Below, piece after piece: positions 18,817 through 27,814 of a stretch of 64,000 bases of DNA. The notes beneath the pieces were generated by a model. That model was not told the origin of the DNA. It worked only from the letters and a program-made list of their open reading frames with translations, and made no database searches. The number at the start of each line of letters is the position of its first letter. The first letter of the stretch is position 1. The position numbers were made by a program, and so were the translations under genes. This stretch comes from JANXSS01 sp040385645 (lineage in GTDB: Bacteria; Pseudomonadota; Gammaproteobacteria; Burkholderiales; Burkholderiaceae_D): positions 1-64,000 of the forward strand of contig JAZKGZ010000003.1 of the NCBI GenBank assembly GCA_040385645.1, read 5' to 3'.

Positions 18817-19557
18817 TCAACCCATAGCCATGAGCTGACTGGCTTTTGCCGCATTGCTCTCAGCATTCTTTAAGAGACTCATGTGCATTTCGAACTGCCG
18901 GCCCAGGCTGATCATGTTCACCATGGCCTCCACCGGATTAACATTGCTGCCTTCGAGGGTGTTACTAGCGATGCGAACGGTGGCATCGGCGTCGGCTTCG
19001 CCGCCGCCTTTTATGCGAAACAGACCGTCGTCGCCGCGTTCCAAAGTTTCCTCGGGTGGATTGACCAGCTTGATACGGCCAACAATGTTTGCCTGCCCGG
19101 GCAAGCCTGCCCGTTCGGTCGTGGAAATGGTGCCGTCGCTGGCGATCGTCACATTTACATCCGGCGGTATGCTCAACGGCCCACCTTCACCCAGCACCGC
19201 CTGGCCGCCGGAAGTCTGCAGTACGCCGTTTTCATTGGTTTTCAGGCTGCCTTGACGGGTGTACGCTTCCGAGCCATCTTCCAGTTGCACCGCGATCCAG
19301 CCCTTGCCCTGGAGCGCCACATCCAGCTCGCGGCCGGTCTGATGTAATGCGCCTTGTGTGAAGTCGGCGCCCATGGTCGAATCGACGACGAAAGCACGGG
19401 TCGGCAAACTGTCGCTCACCACTGGCACCGCGCGGAATGTATCGAGCTGCGCCCGAAAACCGGTGGTGCTGAGATTAGCCAGGTTGTTTGCCGTATTGGC
19501 TTGCTGCGCCATGATGTGCTTGGCGCCGGTCATGGCGGTGTAAATCAATCGATCCAT
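18817..19557 (-). CDS. flgF: Flagellar proximal rod protein FlgF
   Basis: Proximal rod component of 246 residues. MDRLIYTAMTGAKHIMAQQ and NTANNLANLSTTGFRAQLD mark the family, with YTRQGSLKTNENGVLQTSGG in the middle and a C-terminus VEAMVNMISLGRQFEMHMSL. AGGAG lies seven bases before the ATG. It follows flgE by 56 bases. Confidence 0.95.
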   Translation of the reverse strand: MDRLIYTAMTGAKHIMAQQANTANNLANLSTTGFRAQLDTFRAVPVVSDSLPTRAFVVDSTMGADFTQGALHQTGRELDVALQGKGWIAVQLEDGSEAYTRQGSLKTNENGVLQTSGGQAVLGEGGPLSIPPDVNVTIASDGTISTTERAGLPGQANIVGRIKLVNPPEETLERGDDGLFRIKGGGEADADATVRIASNTLEGSNVNPVEAMVNMISLGRQFEMHMSLLKNAESNAAKASQLMAMG

Positions 19558-19613
19558 GCTGTGCTCCTGGAAGAAATTTCGCTGGTAATGTCAGGTGAGA
19601 TCAATGCAGCTCA

Positions 19614-20861
19614 TCAGCGTAGATTCACCAGCGTCTGCAGTACCTGATCCTGGGTTTTGATGGTCTGGGCATTGGCCTGATACACTCGCTGCGCCGTGAT
19701 CATGTTCACCAGTTCTGCAGTCAAATCGACGTTAGAATCTTCGACTGCCGACGATTGCAGCACGCCCAAGCTGCCTGAATTCGGGGTGCTCACTAGCGAC
19801 GGACCGGAAGCCGAGGTTTCCGACCAAAGGTTGTTACCGAGCGGTTGCAAGCCATTGACGTTGGCAAAATTAGCCAGCACCACCTGCCCGAGCGTGGTTG
19901 ATTTACCGTTGGTATAACGCCCGACCACGGTACCGTCGGCGCTCACGGCAAAACCGGAAAGACGACCGGAGGTAAAGCCGTCCTGCTTCAACGAACTGAC
20001 GCTGAACGGTGAGCCGTACTGCGTGGTACCGGTGAAGTCGATCGCTACCGTAAGTGGCGTAGCCGCGCCGGAATTGACTGGAATCGCAGCACTCATCGGC
20101 GAGCCGCTGACGATCGCGCCATCGGTGCCGAAAGTAAGTGTGCCGAGGTAAGGCGTGGCAAGCGCGACATCGTCGGCTGCGCCATATACGTCCCAGGTGC
20201 CGTTGCCTGGTACACCCGCAGCTGGCCCGGTTTTTACATAAAATGTCTGCAGCACATGCGACACACCCAGGCTGTCGAATACCGATACCGACGTTGCGTT
20301 AGTGTAGGTGGTGGGATCGGACATATTGAACGGCGTAGCCACTGGATCGATCGGCGGTTTGCTCGAATCCAGATTCAACACCGCGTCGACCTCGCTGGTG
20401 ACTTGCGGTGCAATATCTGCCGATGAAATATTCAAGTCGCCGGGTGCGCCGGTGGAAAGCACGCCATTCGCGTCAGCCGTATAACCGGTCAGGCGAGCAC
20501 CGTTGGCATTGGTCACGAAACCGTTTTTATCCAGTTGGAACTGGCCATTGCGCCCGTAAGCGATCGTGCCGTTGGTGCTCATCCGGAAAAAGCCGCCACC
20601 GTTGATCGCCAGGTCGAGTGGACTGTTGGAGGCGGTGATGTTGCCTTGTGTGAAAGCCTGCACCACCTGCGAAACCTTGACGCCGATACCAACCTGGGTG
20701 GTGCCGCCGGCGCTACCCTGCAGCGAGCTGGCGAACACATCGGCAAACTGCGCCTGGGAAGACTTGAAACCCACGGTGCCGGAATTGGCGACGTTGTTGC
20801 CGATCGCTTCGAGTGTTTTAGAAGCGGCGTTCAAGCCGCTCAGACCTTGTTGAAAGCTCAT
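19614..20861 (-). CDS. flgE: Flagellar hook protein FlgE
   Basis: Main hook subunit, 415 residues. MSFQQGLSGLNAASKTLEAI, GNNVANSGTVGFKSSQAQFADVF (read in two parts) and the C-terminal ELVNMITAQRVYQANAQTIK are the conserved core; the middle carries the variable surface domains with YGRNGQFQLDKNGFVTNANG. AGGAG precedes the start. FlgE assembles on the FlgD cap encoded directly upstream. Confidence 0.96.
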   Translation of the reverse strand: MSFQQGLSGLNAASKTLEAIGNNVANSGTVGFKSSQAQFADVFASSLQGSAGGTTQVGIGVKVSQVVQAFTQGNITASNSPLDLAINGGGFFRMSTNGTIAYGRNGQFQLDKNGFVTNANGARLTGYTADANGVLSTGAPGDLNISSADIAPQVTSEVDAVLNLDSSKPPIDPVATPFNMSDPTTYTNATSVSVFDSLGVSHVLQTFYVKTGPAAGVPGNGTWDVYGAADDVALATPYLGTLTFGTDGAIVSGSPMSAAIPVNSGAATPLTVAIDFTGTTQYGSPFSVSSLKQDGFTSGRLSGFAVSADGTVVGRYTNGKSTTLGQVVLANFANVNGLQPLGNNLWSETSASGPSLVSTPNSGSLGVLQSSAVEDSNVDLTAELVNMITAQRVYQANAQTIKTQDQVLQTLVNLR

Positions 20862-20892
20862 CGTGTTCTCCTGGCTAATTTACAAAAATTGA

Positions 20893-21570
20893 TTACATGA
20901 ATTGCCGAACCGCGGCGATGTCGACCGCGCCGACGTTGGGTACATTGATCTTGACGCCCTGGGCGTTGCTGGAAACGCTACTGATCTGGCCGAACGACAA
21001 GGTTTCGGCGGCAGTCTTTTCGCCGGCACGGGTCGCAGCCACCGTGACCGTGTACGCTCCGTCGATGGCGGTGGCACCGCTATCGGTTTTGCCATCCCAG
21101 CCGAGTGGCACCACGCCGATGTCCTGGGAGCCCAGATCCATGGTGTGTACCGCCTTGCCGGCACCGTCGCGCACGGTAACGGTGACGTTGTCGGCAGCTT
21201 CGGTAACATCGATGCCAAACAAAGCCTTACCGTCAGCAAGCGTGGCCGACGAACCTGGCAACAACACGCCCTGCCCGATCAAGGCTGCCGCCTGCAGCGA
21301 TTGACTAGCCTGATAATTTCCTTTCAAGGCTTCCAACGTAGTGTTGAGTTTGTCGATACCGGTGACGGTAGAAAGCTGCGCCAGCTGCGAAGTAACCTGG
21401 GCGTTATCCATCGGGTTGAGCGGATCTTGATTTTTCATCTGCGTCACCAGCAGCTTCAGGAAGCGGTCCTGCGCCACATCTGGTGAATCGGGGCCTGCAG
21501 CCTTGGTTTTAGTGCCGTTGGCAGCTGCCAGCAGGGCGGGCGAAATCGTGTTGTCGGCGATCGTGGTCAT
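20893..21570 (-). CDS. flgD: Flagellar hook-cap protein FlgD
   Basis: Scaffold cap for hook assembly, 225 residues. The segment QDRFLKLLVTQMKNQDPLNP followed by MDNAQVTSQLAQLSTVTGID is diagnostic. A tudor-like/FnIII-like C-terminal part contains VTVRDGAGKAVHTMDLG and GWDGKTDSGATAIDGAYTV. A GAGG ribosome site precedes the ATG. It is followed by flgE after 31 bases. Confidence 0.95.
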   Translation of the reverse strand: MTTIADNTISPALLAAANGTKTKAAGPDSPDVAQDRFLKLLVTQMKNQDPLNPMDNAQVTSQLAQLSTVTGIDKLNTTLEALKGNYQASQSLQAAALIGQGVLLPGSSATLADGKALFGIDVTEAADNVTVTVRDGAGKAVHTMDLGSQDIGVVPLGWDGKTDSGATAIDGAYTVTVAATRAGEKTAAETLSFGQISSVSSNAQGVKINVPNVGAVDIAAVRQFM

Positions 21571-21596
21571 GGGTTCCTCGGGTTATTAGCAAGCGG

Positions 21597-22001
21597 TTAC
21601 TGGCCGATCGTGAGCGTCTTTTGCAAAAGGCTCTTGGCCGCATTCATGGCATCGACATTGGTTTGATAAGAGCGGCTGGCCGACATCATGTTGACCATCT
21701 CCTCGATCACATTGACGTTCGGCATCGCGACATAACCTTTGCCGTCTGCCAGCGGATGCTTAGGGTCGTACACCAGGCGCGGCGCAGTCTGGTCTTCCGT
21801 TACCTGCTTTACCTTCACACCGACGGCGTCCGGGCCGCCCATCTGCTCCGCCGAGAACACCACCTGCTTGGCGCGGTAGGGCTGGCCTGTGGAACTGGTG
21901 GTGCTATCGGCGTTGGCCAGGTTGCTTGCCACGACGTTTAGCCGTTGCGACTGTGACGTCATGCCCGAACCGGCGATGTTGAAGACATTGAAAAGAGACA
22001 T
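21597..22001 (-). CDS. flgC: Flagellar proximal rod protein FlgC
   Basis: Rod protein of 134 residues. MSLFNVFNIAGSGMTSQSQR with LNVVASNLANADSTTSSTGQ and the C-terminal NVIEEMVNMMSASRSYQTNV identify it. I start at ATG 22001, with GGAG eight bases upstream; a GTG at 22010 lies too close to that site. It lies 54 bases after flgB and 26 before flgD. Confidence 0.95.
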   Translation of the reverse strand: MSLFNVFNIAGSGMTSQSQRLNVVASNLANADSTTSSTGQPYRAKQVVFSAEQMGGPDAVGVKVKQVTEDQTAPRLVYDPKHPLADGKGYVAMPNVNVIEEMVNMMSASRSYQTNVDAMNAAKSLLQKTLTIGQ

Positions 22002-22055
22002 GACGAGCACTCCGATAGCGGTGGTGGCAAAAATTTTGGTGCTAAATTTTGGAAA

Positions 22056-22481
22056 TCAGCCCTGGATGGCCGACAGCAAGCCTTTGATTTGGCTACTGAT
22101 GAAAGTCACTCCGGCTTCGTAGCGAATCGCGTTATCGGCGAATTGATTGCGCTCGGTATCCATTTCGACGGTATTGCCATCGATGCTGCCCTGCTGCGGC
22201 ATGCGGTACATGACCGGTGCGCTCAAGGCATTGGCACTGCCGCTGCGGCTGCCTGCAAGGTGATTGGATGCAGTTGTGGCCAATGCAGGTGCGTTCACGG
22301 CAGCGCCGGCACCGTTACGCTGCATCGCGCCTTGCAAGGCTTTGCCGAAATCGATGTCGCGTGCCTTGTAGTTCGGTGTGTCGGCGTTGACGATGTTGGA
22401 GGCCAGCACCTGCTGACGCTGCCCGCGCAGGCTGAGCGCCGCCTCATTGAACTGCATCATCTGGTCCAGTTTGCCGATCAT
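22056..22481 (-). CDS. flgB: Flagellar proximal rod protein FlgB
   Basis: First rod subunit, 141 residues from ATG 22481, where AGGAG sits six bases upstream. LDQMMQFNEAALSLRGQRQQ and VLASNIVNADTPNYKARDID are typical. It is the promoter-proximal gene of the minus-strand flgBCDEFGHIJKL run. The 180 bases to the divergent flgA must hold both promoters; an FlhDC-activated class II promoter is expected there, but I could not define the site by eye. Confidence 0.94.
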   Translation of the reverse strand: MIGKLDQMMQFNEAALSLRGQRQQVLASNIVNADTPNYKARDIDFGKALQGAMQRNGAGAAVNAPALATTASNHLAGSRSGSANALSAPVMYRMPQQGSIDGNTVEMDTERNQFADNAIRYEAGVTFISSQIKGLLSAIQG

Positions 22482-22664
22482 CGCGTGCTCCTGTATCTGG
22501 TTGCCCTGCACAAGAAAACTGGCAGGGAATTGTCTTAAGGTGAATATTACTCACAGACAACACCAGTCAATCGCTGGAAAAGACCGTAAAAGCCGGGTTT
22601 GATCGATGCATCGGCTCGCGCACGCGTGGGTACGATGGAGCTCGAATCCATAGGAGTGCGTCAG

Positions 22665-23429
22665 ATGAACGGTTCGTATCCCGTAATTGCCAAGGGTTTT
22701 GCCACCCGCCTCGCCGTGCTGGCGCTTTGTGTGCAGTCGGCATCGGTGGCACAAGCGCAGGCACAAATACAAACACCCGTACAAGCACCCGCGCAAACAC
22801 CAGTCCGTCAAGATCACGCAGCGCTGCGCCAGGGTGTCGAGCAATTCCTGCAGCGCCAGAGCAGTGGCTTACCCGGCCAGGTAACGATCGAAGTCGGGCA
22901 GATCGATACCCGCTTGAACCTGCCGGCTTGTGTGCAACCCGAGCCGTTTCTCTCGCACGGCAGCAAAGCGTGGGGTAAGACCGCTGTCGGTATACGCTGC
23001 ACCGCACCTTCTGCCTGGACGATCTATGTCACTGCCCACGTACGCGTTATGGCCGATTACCTCACTGCCGCCACACCGCTCGCGCAGGGGCAAACCATCG
23101 GCCAGAACGATTTCGTGCGCACCAGAGGTGATCTGACGCAGTTGCCGGGCGGCGTAATCACCGACCCGGCCATGGCGATCGGGCGCATCACGATGTCGTC
23201 TTTACAACTCGGTGCGCCGTTGCGGCAGGACACGCTGCGTGCACAGGCGGCCGTGCAGATGGGCCAAACGGTGCGCCTGCTTTCTACTGGCACGGGCTTT
23301 ACCGTCACCACCGAGGGCCGGGCAATGAACAACGCTACCCAGGGCCAGACCGTGCAGGCAAAAACACCGACGGGCCAAGTCATCAGCGGTATCGCCAGAG
23401 CCGGAGGCATTCTGGAAGTGGGCTATTAA
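22665..23429 (+). CDS. flgA: P-ring assembly chaperone FlgA
   Basis: Periplasmic chaperone that helps FlgI form the P ring. The 254-residue form from ATG 22665 has AGGAG eight bases upstream and a clear Sec signal (ATRLAVLALCVQSASVAQA). A Gln/Pro-rich tandem stretch (QIQTPVQAPAQTPV) follows the cleavage region. The SAF-type C-terminal domain contains ARGDLTQLPGGV-like sequence (TRGDLTQLPGGV), GAPLRQDTLRAQAAVQMGQT and VSGIARA-like VISGIARAGGILEVGY. It diverges from flgB and precedes flgMN. Confidence 0.93.
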   Translation: MNGSYPVIAKGFATRLAVLALCVQSASVAQAQAQIQTPVQAPAQTPVRQDHAALRQGVEQFLQRQSSGLPGQVTIEVGQIDTRLNLPACVQPEPFLSHGSKAWGKTAVGIRCTAPSAWTIYVTAHVRVMADYLTAATPLAQGQTIGQNDFVRTRGDLTQLPGGVITDPAMAIGRITMSSLQLGAPLRQDTLRAQAAVQMGQTVRLLSTGTGFTVTTEGRAMNNATQGQTVQAKTPTGQVISGIARAGGILEVGY

Positions 23430-23494
23430 ATGATAGACAGTGTTTTAGTTATGGCATGCAGTCGTAAAGAAATGCAATCACGGCAAATAAAGTT

Positions 23495-23521
23495 TAAAGT
23501 TTGGTCAGAACTGGCCGATAC
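23495..23521 (+). promoter_or_regulatory. Sigma-28 (FliA) promoter of flgMN
   Basis: TAAAGTTT at 23495-23502, an 11-base spacer, then GCCGATAC at 23514-23521. The enterobacterial FliA consensus is TAAAGTTT-N11-GCCGATAA, so 15 of 16 positions match with exact spacing. It lies 46 bases before the flgM start, placing the anti-sigma factor under the sigma factor it inhibits. Confidence 0.92.
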
Positions 23522-23567
23522 ATAGGCACAGAGGGCGAAAAATCCCTGACCCAACAAGGACATTGCA

Positions 23568-23876
23568 ATGAAGATCGATGACGCAGCAAAGAAAGCGCCC
23601 GGCCTGGGGCAAGTAGCCAACCAAGGGCGGGCTGCAAAGTCGGCGGAAAAAGCCGACGTGGATAAAGCTGCCGGCAAGGCGACTGAAACGGTCAGCCTGT
23701 CGTCGCAATCACAGGCATTGGCCGGTGCTGCGAAGAGCGGCGCGGTATTCGATGTGGCTAAAGTGCAGGAAATAAAAGATGCGATCGCCAGCGGGCGATT
23801 CCAGGTAAATGCCGAAAAAGTTGCCGAAAACATTATTGAATTGTCTAGCGGACTACTCCGTTCACCCAAAGGATAA
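23568..23876 (+). CDS. flgM: Anti-sigma-28 factor FlgM
   Basis: Binds and holds FliA until the hook is complete, then leaves the cell through the flagellar export channel. The 102-residue protein has a disordered, Lys/Ala-rich N-terminus and the FliA-binding C-terminal half VSLSSQSQAL, VFDVAKVQEIKDAIASGRFQ and VNAEKVAENIIELS, all typical. Its promoter is a near-perfect FliA site, forming a feedback loop. flgN starts two bases after the stop. Confidence 0.95.
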   Translation: MKIDDAAKKAPGLGQVANQGRAAKSAEKADVDKAAGKATETVSLSSQSQALAGAAKSGAVFDVAKVQEIKDAIASGRFQVNAEKVAENIIELSSGLLRSPKG

Positions 23877-23878
23877 TC

Positions 23879-24397
23879 ATGCCCGAGATGCAAGCTGCCG
23901 ATCGTTCTGCAATCAAACCCGCCAACCGCCCCGACGCGAGTCTGGCAGAAGAACAACAGGCGGCAAAGGCACTGATCGATTTGCTGCATCAAGAACAGGC
24001 CATGCTGATCGCAGCAGACCTCGATACCCTCAACATGGTCACCGAGCGCAAAGCGCCGATCGTGGCACTGATGTCGGAACTGGCAACCCATCGACATAGA
24101 GCGCTGGCAGCTGCCGGCTACACCGCCGGTGAAGCCGGCATGCAAGCGTGGGTAGACGCCAAGGCGAATGGCCTGCCGTTACATTCCGACGCCGCATCGG
24201 CTTACATCGCGCTCTTAGCCACAGCACGGCAGGCACAGGAAATCAATCGCATCAACGGCTTACTAATCAATACGCACATGGTCCGCAATCAAAGCGCCTT
24301 GAATGCTTTGCGGGTACAGAGCAACGCCGGCAGTTTTTACGGCCCGGACGGTCAGGCGACATCGCGGGGCGTGGGACGTGGGTTGGTGGTCGGTTGA
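23879..24397 (+). CDS. flgN: Flagellar export chaperone FlgN
   Basis: Cytoplasmic chaperone for the hook-associated proteins FlgK and FlgL. The 172-residue helical protein contains LLHQEQAMLIAADLDTLNMV and VTERKAPIVALMSELATHRH, the FlgN-like helical repeats, and a C-terminus IDTRHxxxN-like segment LLINTHMVRNQSALNALRVQ. It is translationally close to flgM and is convergent with ldhA 28 bases away. Confidence 0.9.
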   Translation: MPEMQAADRSAIKPANRPDASLAEEQQAAKALIDLLHQEQAMLIAADLDTLNMVTERKAPIVALMSELATHRHRALAAAGYTAGEAGMQAWVDAKANGLPLHSDAASAYIALLATARQAQEINRINGLLINTHMVRNQSALNALRVQSNAGSFYGPDGQATSRGVGRGLVVG

Positions 24398-24425
24398 TCG
24401 CTGCCTATATTCGACAAATTCCACC

Positions 24426-25421
24426 TTACAAACAATTCAAACAAGAACCGGTTTCTCTGATTTTACTCAGATTATTCAGCGTAATCTGAGCAATTTCGGT
24501 CATCGCCTCGGTCGTAAAAAAGCCTTGATGCCCGGTTACCAGCACATTCGGAAAACTTAACAACCGCTGGAATACTTCATCATCCATGACTTCGAACGAA
24601 TGGTCTTGGAAAAACAGCGGCCCTTCCTGCTCGTAGACGTCGACCGCCACTGCCGCTAGTGCGCGTGCCTGCAACCGGTCGATCAGGGCACGGGTATCGA
24701 TGAGCGCGCCGCGTGAAGTATTGACCAGCATCGCATCCGACTTCATCAGCGCGAGCGCTCTGGCATCGATCATGTGCCGGCAGCCTTCGGCCAGTGGGCA
24801 ATGCAGCGAGACGATATCGGAGCGGCCAAGCAACTCGTCGAGCCCGACGTACTCGCCCAACGCAGAAAAAGCCGCTGCCGGAACGGGATCGTATGCCAAC
24901 ACGTGGCAGCCAAAGCCATGAACGATGCGTGCCACCGCCATACCGATCTTCCCCGTGCCGACGATGCCGAATGTTCGGCCGGACATGTTCTTGCCCAATA
25001 ACCCGTCTAATGAGAAATTTCCTTCTCGTACCCGGTTGAAAGCCCGGTGCGTATGCCGGTTCAACGTCATGATCAATGCGATCGTGTGTTCGGCAACCGC
25101 CTCGGGTGAATAAGCCGGTACACGCGCAATTGTGACGCCGAAACGCTGCGCCGCAGCCAGATCGACCTGATTGAAGCCGGCACAGCGCAGCAGTACGATT
25201 TTCACGCCCTGCCCGCTCAATCCTTCCAGCACGTCGGCATCGAGTTGGTCGTTGACGAACACACAAACAGCCTCGCTCCCCGCAGCCAGCGCAACCGATG
25301 AACTGGTAAGGCTCGCCTGCTGATAGTCGAAAACAAAACCTTGTTCTGCAAATTGCTCGGCATTGATGCGATCGAAAAATTTGCGGTCGTACGCTTGGGC
25401 GCTGAAGAAGGTAATTTTCAT
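24426..25421 (-). CDS. ldhA: D-lactate dehydrogenase (2-hydroxyacid dehydrogenase family)
   Basis: NAD-dependent enzyme that reduces pyruvate to D-lactate, expected in fermentation or low oxygen. The 331-residue length and sequence match the LdhA group: NAD-binding GTGKIG at residues 155-160, catalytic Arg237 in NTSRGALID, Glu264 in VYEQEGPLFF and His298 in TGHQGFFT. LLRCAGFNQVDL is characteristic of D-lactate rather than phosphoglycerate dehydrogenases. It diverges from the YqaE-like gene. A 9-bp inverted repeat (CTCAGATTA/TAATCTGAG, 24466-24490) lies in its 3' end without a U-run. Confidence 0.92.
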   Translation of the reverse strand: MKITFFSAQAYDRKFFDRINAEQFAEQGFVFDYQQASLTSSSVALAAGSEAVCVFVNDQLDADVLEGLSGQGVKIVLLRCAGFNQVDLAAAQRFGVTIARVPAYSPEAVAEHTIALIMTLNRHTHRAFNRVREGNFSLDGLLGKNMSGRTFGIVGTGKIGMAVARIVHGFGCHVLAYDPVPAAAFSALGEYVGLDELLGRSDIVSLHCPLAEGCRHMIDARALALMKSDAMLVNTSRGALIDTRALIDRLQARALAAVAVDVYEQEGPLFFQDHSFEVMDDEVFQRLLSFPNVLVTGHQGFFTTEAMTEIAQITLNNLSKIRETGSCLNCL

Positions 25422-25534
25422 AACGAGGTCATTTATCTATCCAGGCGGTCCGTGAGGCATATAGCAATGCCAAATTAACAACTGCCATCGGGTAAAATGC
25501 TTTTTTCGAAATCGATCCCGAAACGGAGCAAACA

Positions 25535-25723
25535 ATGCGATTACTACTAGCCATCTTCTTACCCTTCGTTACTTTCTTCACAATCGGCAGACCGATCGCT
25601 GGCATCGTCTGCTTGATTTTGCAGGTTACCGTGCTCGGATGGCTACCGGCAGCGATCTGGGCTGTATATGCGCTAGGACAGTATAAAACCGATGAAAAAA
25701 TCAGGGCCGCCACACGCTCTTGA
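25535..25723 (+). CDS. YqaE/Pmp3-family small membrane protein
   Basis: A 62-residue proteolipid with two membrane helices: LLLAIFLPFVTFFTIG and AGIVCLILQVTVLGWLPAAI, followed by WAVYALGQYKTDEKI, the UPF0057/Pmp3 signature. Members affect membrane potential and salt or cold tolerance in yeast and plants; bacterial roles are poorly known. CGGAGC precedes the ATG. It stands alone, divergent from ldhA. Confidence 0.9.
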   Translation: MRLLLAIFLPFVTFFTIGRPIAGIVCLILQVTVLGWLPAAIWAVYALGQYKTDEKIRAATRS

Positions 25724-25803
25724 TAGGCAACGATCTGCATGGAGCCATCCGCTCGATGCGCCGGCTCGCATGATGAAACGCGATGGAGTCTGCCCTGACA
25801 GCG

Positions 25804-27408
25804 CTAATTTTTTGGCAACCGTTTTTTGCGCAGTAAGAACATACCGATTCCTGCCAGCGCCAATATCGATCCGGCATAGCCGAACGTTCGAAGCGGTGCA
25901 ACCTGCCGCATCGCACGCAAGAACATTTTGCCCATGTCTTCAGGCCGACTCGGGTCGAGCGCATGCGTTTCGGCTAGCTTGCGCTCAGCCTCCGACAGCA
26001 CCGGTGGTGTGAAGGGAATCAGGGTCGGCCCTTGATCGCGGATCAAGCGATCCAACACTGTCGCCACCGACCCATCGGTTTCGCGCAGGCAGGTATCGAA
26101 TACTTCACGGGTCACGCCCAAGTGTTCTGCCAACAATTTATTACGCACATTCAGGATGCCGGCACGGGTTGCCGATGCATTGGCGTCCTGCGGCTGCACT
26201 TCGAGTGCGAGGTCGCATTCCGTATCCAGGCCCATCGAGCGGTTGTTGATATTCGACGACCCCACGCGCAACAATACGTCGTCGATCACCAGCACTTTTG
26301 CGTGAACGTAGATGTCGACGCCACCAGCCGTGACCGGTGTACAAAAACGCAGCCGACCGTATCGATCCGCCCGTTGCAAACGTTCGAACAATAGTGCCCG
26401 GGCCGAACCCATGATTTCTTCTTCCAGCCAGCCTTCGGCCCGCTTGGGGTTGACGACGATAACTTCCGGACCATCCGGCTCGGCTAGACGGCGCTGCAAG
26501 GCTTCGCCGATGCGGTGGGCACTGAAATACTGACTTTCCATGTAGATGGTGTGGCGCGCCGAAGCGATGGCGGCCAGATATAGCGCTTCGATTTCACGCA
26601 CCTCCGGTTCGTCGCCATAGGCAGGGCTGGTACGGGCGATCGCTACCTCGACATCGTAAAAAGATACCGGCAGATTCTGCGGCCAGCAATCGCGTCCGTT
26701 TTCCGGGGGGGCTTGTGGACGCCAGTCATTGGCCGCCTGCCAGCGGTCCCGCGCGAGTTCACCCAACGCGCGTGCCGCAGCGCCATCGACTGCAGTCGTG
26801 ACATCGTGCCAAGGCTCGTGCAAGCCGCCACCGGGATAACGGCGCAAGGGATCGTCGTCGAGATGGGCGGTAGTATCCCACCGCCCGTCGGTGACGTCGA
26901 TGCCACCGCAGAAAGCGATCGAATCGTCGATGACGACGATCTTCTGATGATGGCAGGCACCTGGAGGATGACGCCGATCGAGCTGGAAATGCATGCGGTT
27001 TCCGGTGATCCAGTCGAGCAGAAAGAATGGTGTCGTGCCACGAAACGGCATTTTAAGAAACGCCAGATCCCAGCGCAACACATATATGCGCAGCGCCGGA
27101 TTGTGTTTGATGGCGTAATCCATCACATCACCGATACGGTTCGGTTTGGACTCGGAACCATCCGTTTTGCGGTCGAGCTCGATGCGGGCGTCAAAGTCCC
27201 AGCCGATTAACAAAATCGAATGCTGTGCTTGAAGAATCGCCGTTTTCAGGTGAGAAAAATAATCTGCAGCATCGATAATGACTGCCATACGCTGCGCCTG
27301 AGCGGTTTGCCAACACGTCGAACCGGGTTGTAATACCTGAGCCGAGCGCGATTTTTCAGCAGTCACTGCAGCGGCAGCCGCATCGATCGATTTTGTAGCA
27401 TCGTCCAT
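25804..27408 (-). CDS. Phospholipase D / cardiolipin synthase-like protein
   Basis: A 534-residue phosphatidyl-transferring enzyme with two HKD motifs: H154-x-K156-x4-D161 in HHQKIVVIDDSIAFCGGID and VHAKVLVIDDVLLRVGSSN further on. It would cleave or transfer phosphatidyl groups as phospholipase D or a cardiolipin-synthase-like enzyme. The C-terminus ends in a membrane helix, AGSILALAGIGMFLL, and a basic tail RKKRLPKN, an anchor not found in typical ClsA, which has N-terminal helices instead. No signal peptide is seen. The stop overlaps nothing; the PIN/Phd pair lies upstream on the same strand. Confidence 0.85.
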   Translation of the reverse strand: MDDATKSIDAAAAAVTAEKSRSAQVLQPGSTCWQTAQAQRMAVIIDAADYFSHLKTAILQAQHSILLIGWDFDARIELDRKTDGSESKPNRIGDVMDYAIKHNPALRIYVLRWDLAFLKMPFRGTTPFFLLDWITGNRMHFQLDRRHPPGACHHQKIVVIDDSIAFCGGIDVTDGRWDTTAHLDDDPLRRYPGGGLHEPWHDVTTAVDGAAARALGELARDRWQAANDWRPQAPPENGRDCWPQNLPVSFYDVEVAIARTSPAYGDEPEVREIEALYLAAIASARHTIYMESQYFSAHRIGEALQRRLAEPDGPEVIVVNPKRAEGWLEEEIMGSARALLFERLQRADRYGRLRFCTPVTAGGVDIYVHAKVLVIDDVLLRVGSSNINNRSMGLDTECDLALEVQPQDANASATRAGILNVRNKLLAEHLGVTREVFDTCLRETDGSVATVLDRLIRDQGPTLIPFTPPVLSEAERKLAETHALDPSRPEDMGKMFLRAMRQVAPLRTFGYAGSILALAGIGMFLLRKKRLPKN

Positions 27409-27436
27409 AGCAGGTGGTTTTTTAAAGTTAAGATAG

Positions 27437-27814
27437 CTAAACGATTTCTACGAGTTCGGAGTAATTTTTCAACTGATCGTCGCGTGTCAAAAACCGTAGT
27501 GGTTCGGATACAGCCTGGGCAATAAGCAAACGATCGAATGGATCTTGATGAAAGTCTGGCAGGCCTAGCACACGTGCGGCATGCTGCGCCGAGATGGGCA
27601 ATTCCAAAAATCCGTTTAGCTCGATTTGTATTACCAACTCTGGTACATCGACATCGAGCTTGCCGAGCGCGGCTTTGATAGCTGCCTCCCAGATCGATGC
27701 ACTACTAATATATACAGCTTCTGCGTTGGCAATCCGCTCTTTTGTTTTGACAGGAAGTTTAGGATGATCTTGCAACCACCAGAGATAGATGTGAGTATCG
27801 AGCAACAAACGCAT
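27437..27814 (-). CDS. PIN-domain toxin (VapC-like)
   Basis: A 125-residue PIN ribonuclease, expected to cut tRNA or rRNA when its antitoxin is lost. The acidic pocket is visible: Asp6 in LLLDTHIYLWW, Glu43 in SSASIWEAAIK, Asp92/95 in FHQDPFDRLLIAQA and the Asp pair in FLTRDDQLKNY. The start codon overlaps the stop of the antitoxin gene as TAATG, so translation is coupled. Confidence 0.9.
   Translation of the reverse strand: MRLLLDTHIYLWWLQDHPKLPVKTKERIANAEAVYISSASIWEAAIKAALGKLDVDVPELVIQIELNGFLELPISAQHAARVLGLPDFHQDPFDRLLIAQAVSEPLRFLTRDDQLKNYSELVEIV

Noticed and set aside
24466..24490. 9-bp inverted repeat between flgN and ldhA
   Set aside because: It lies inside ldhA coding sequence and lacks a U-run in both directions, so it is not called a terminator.
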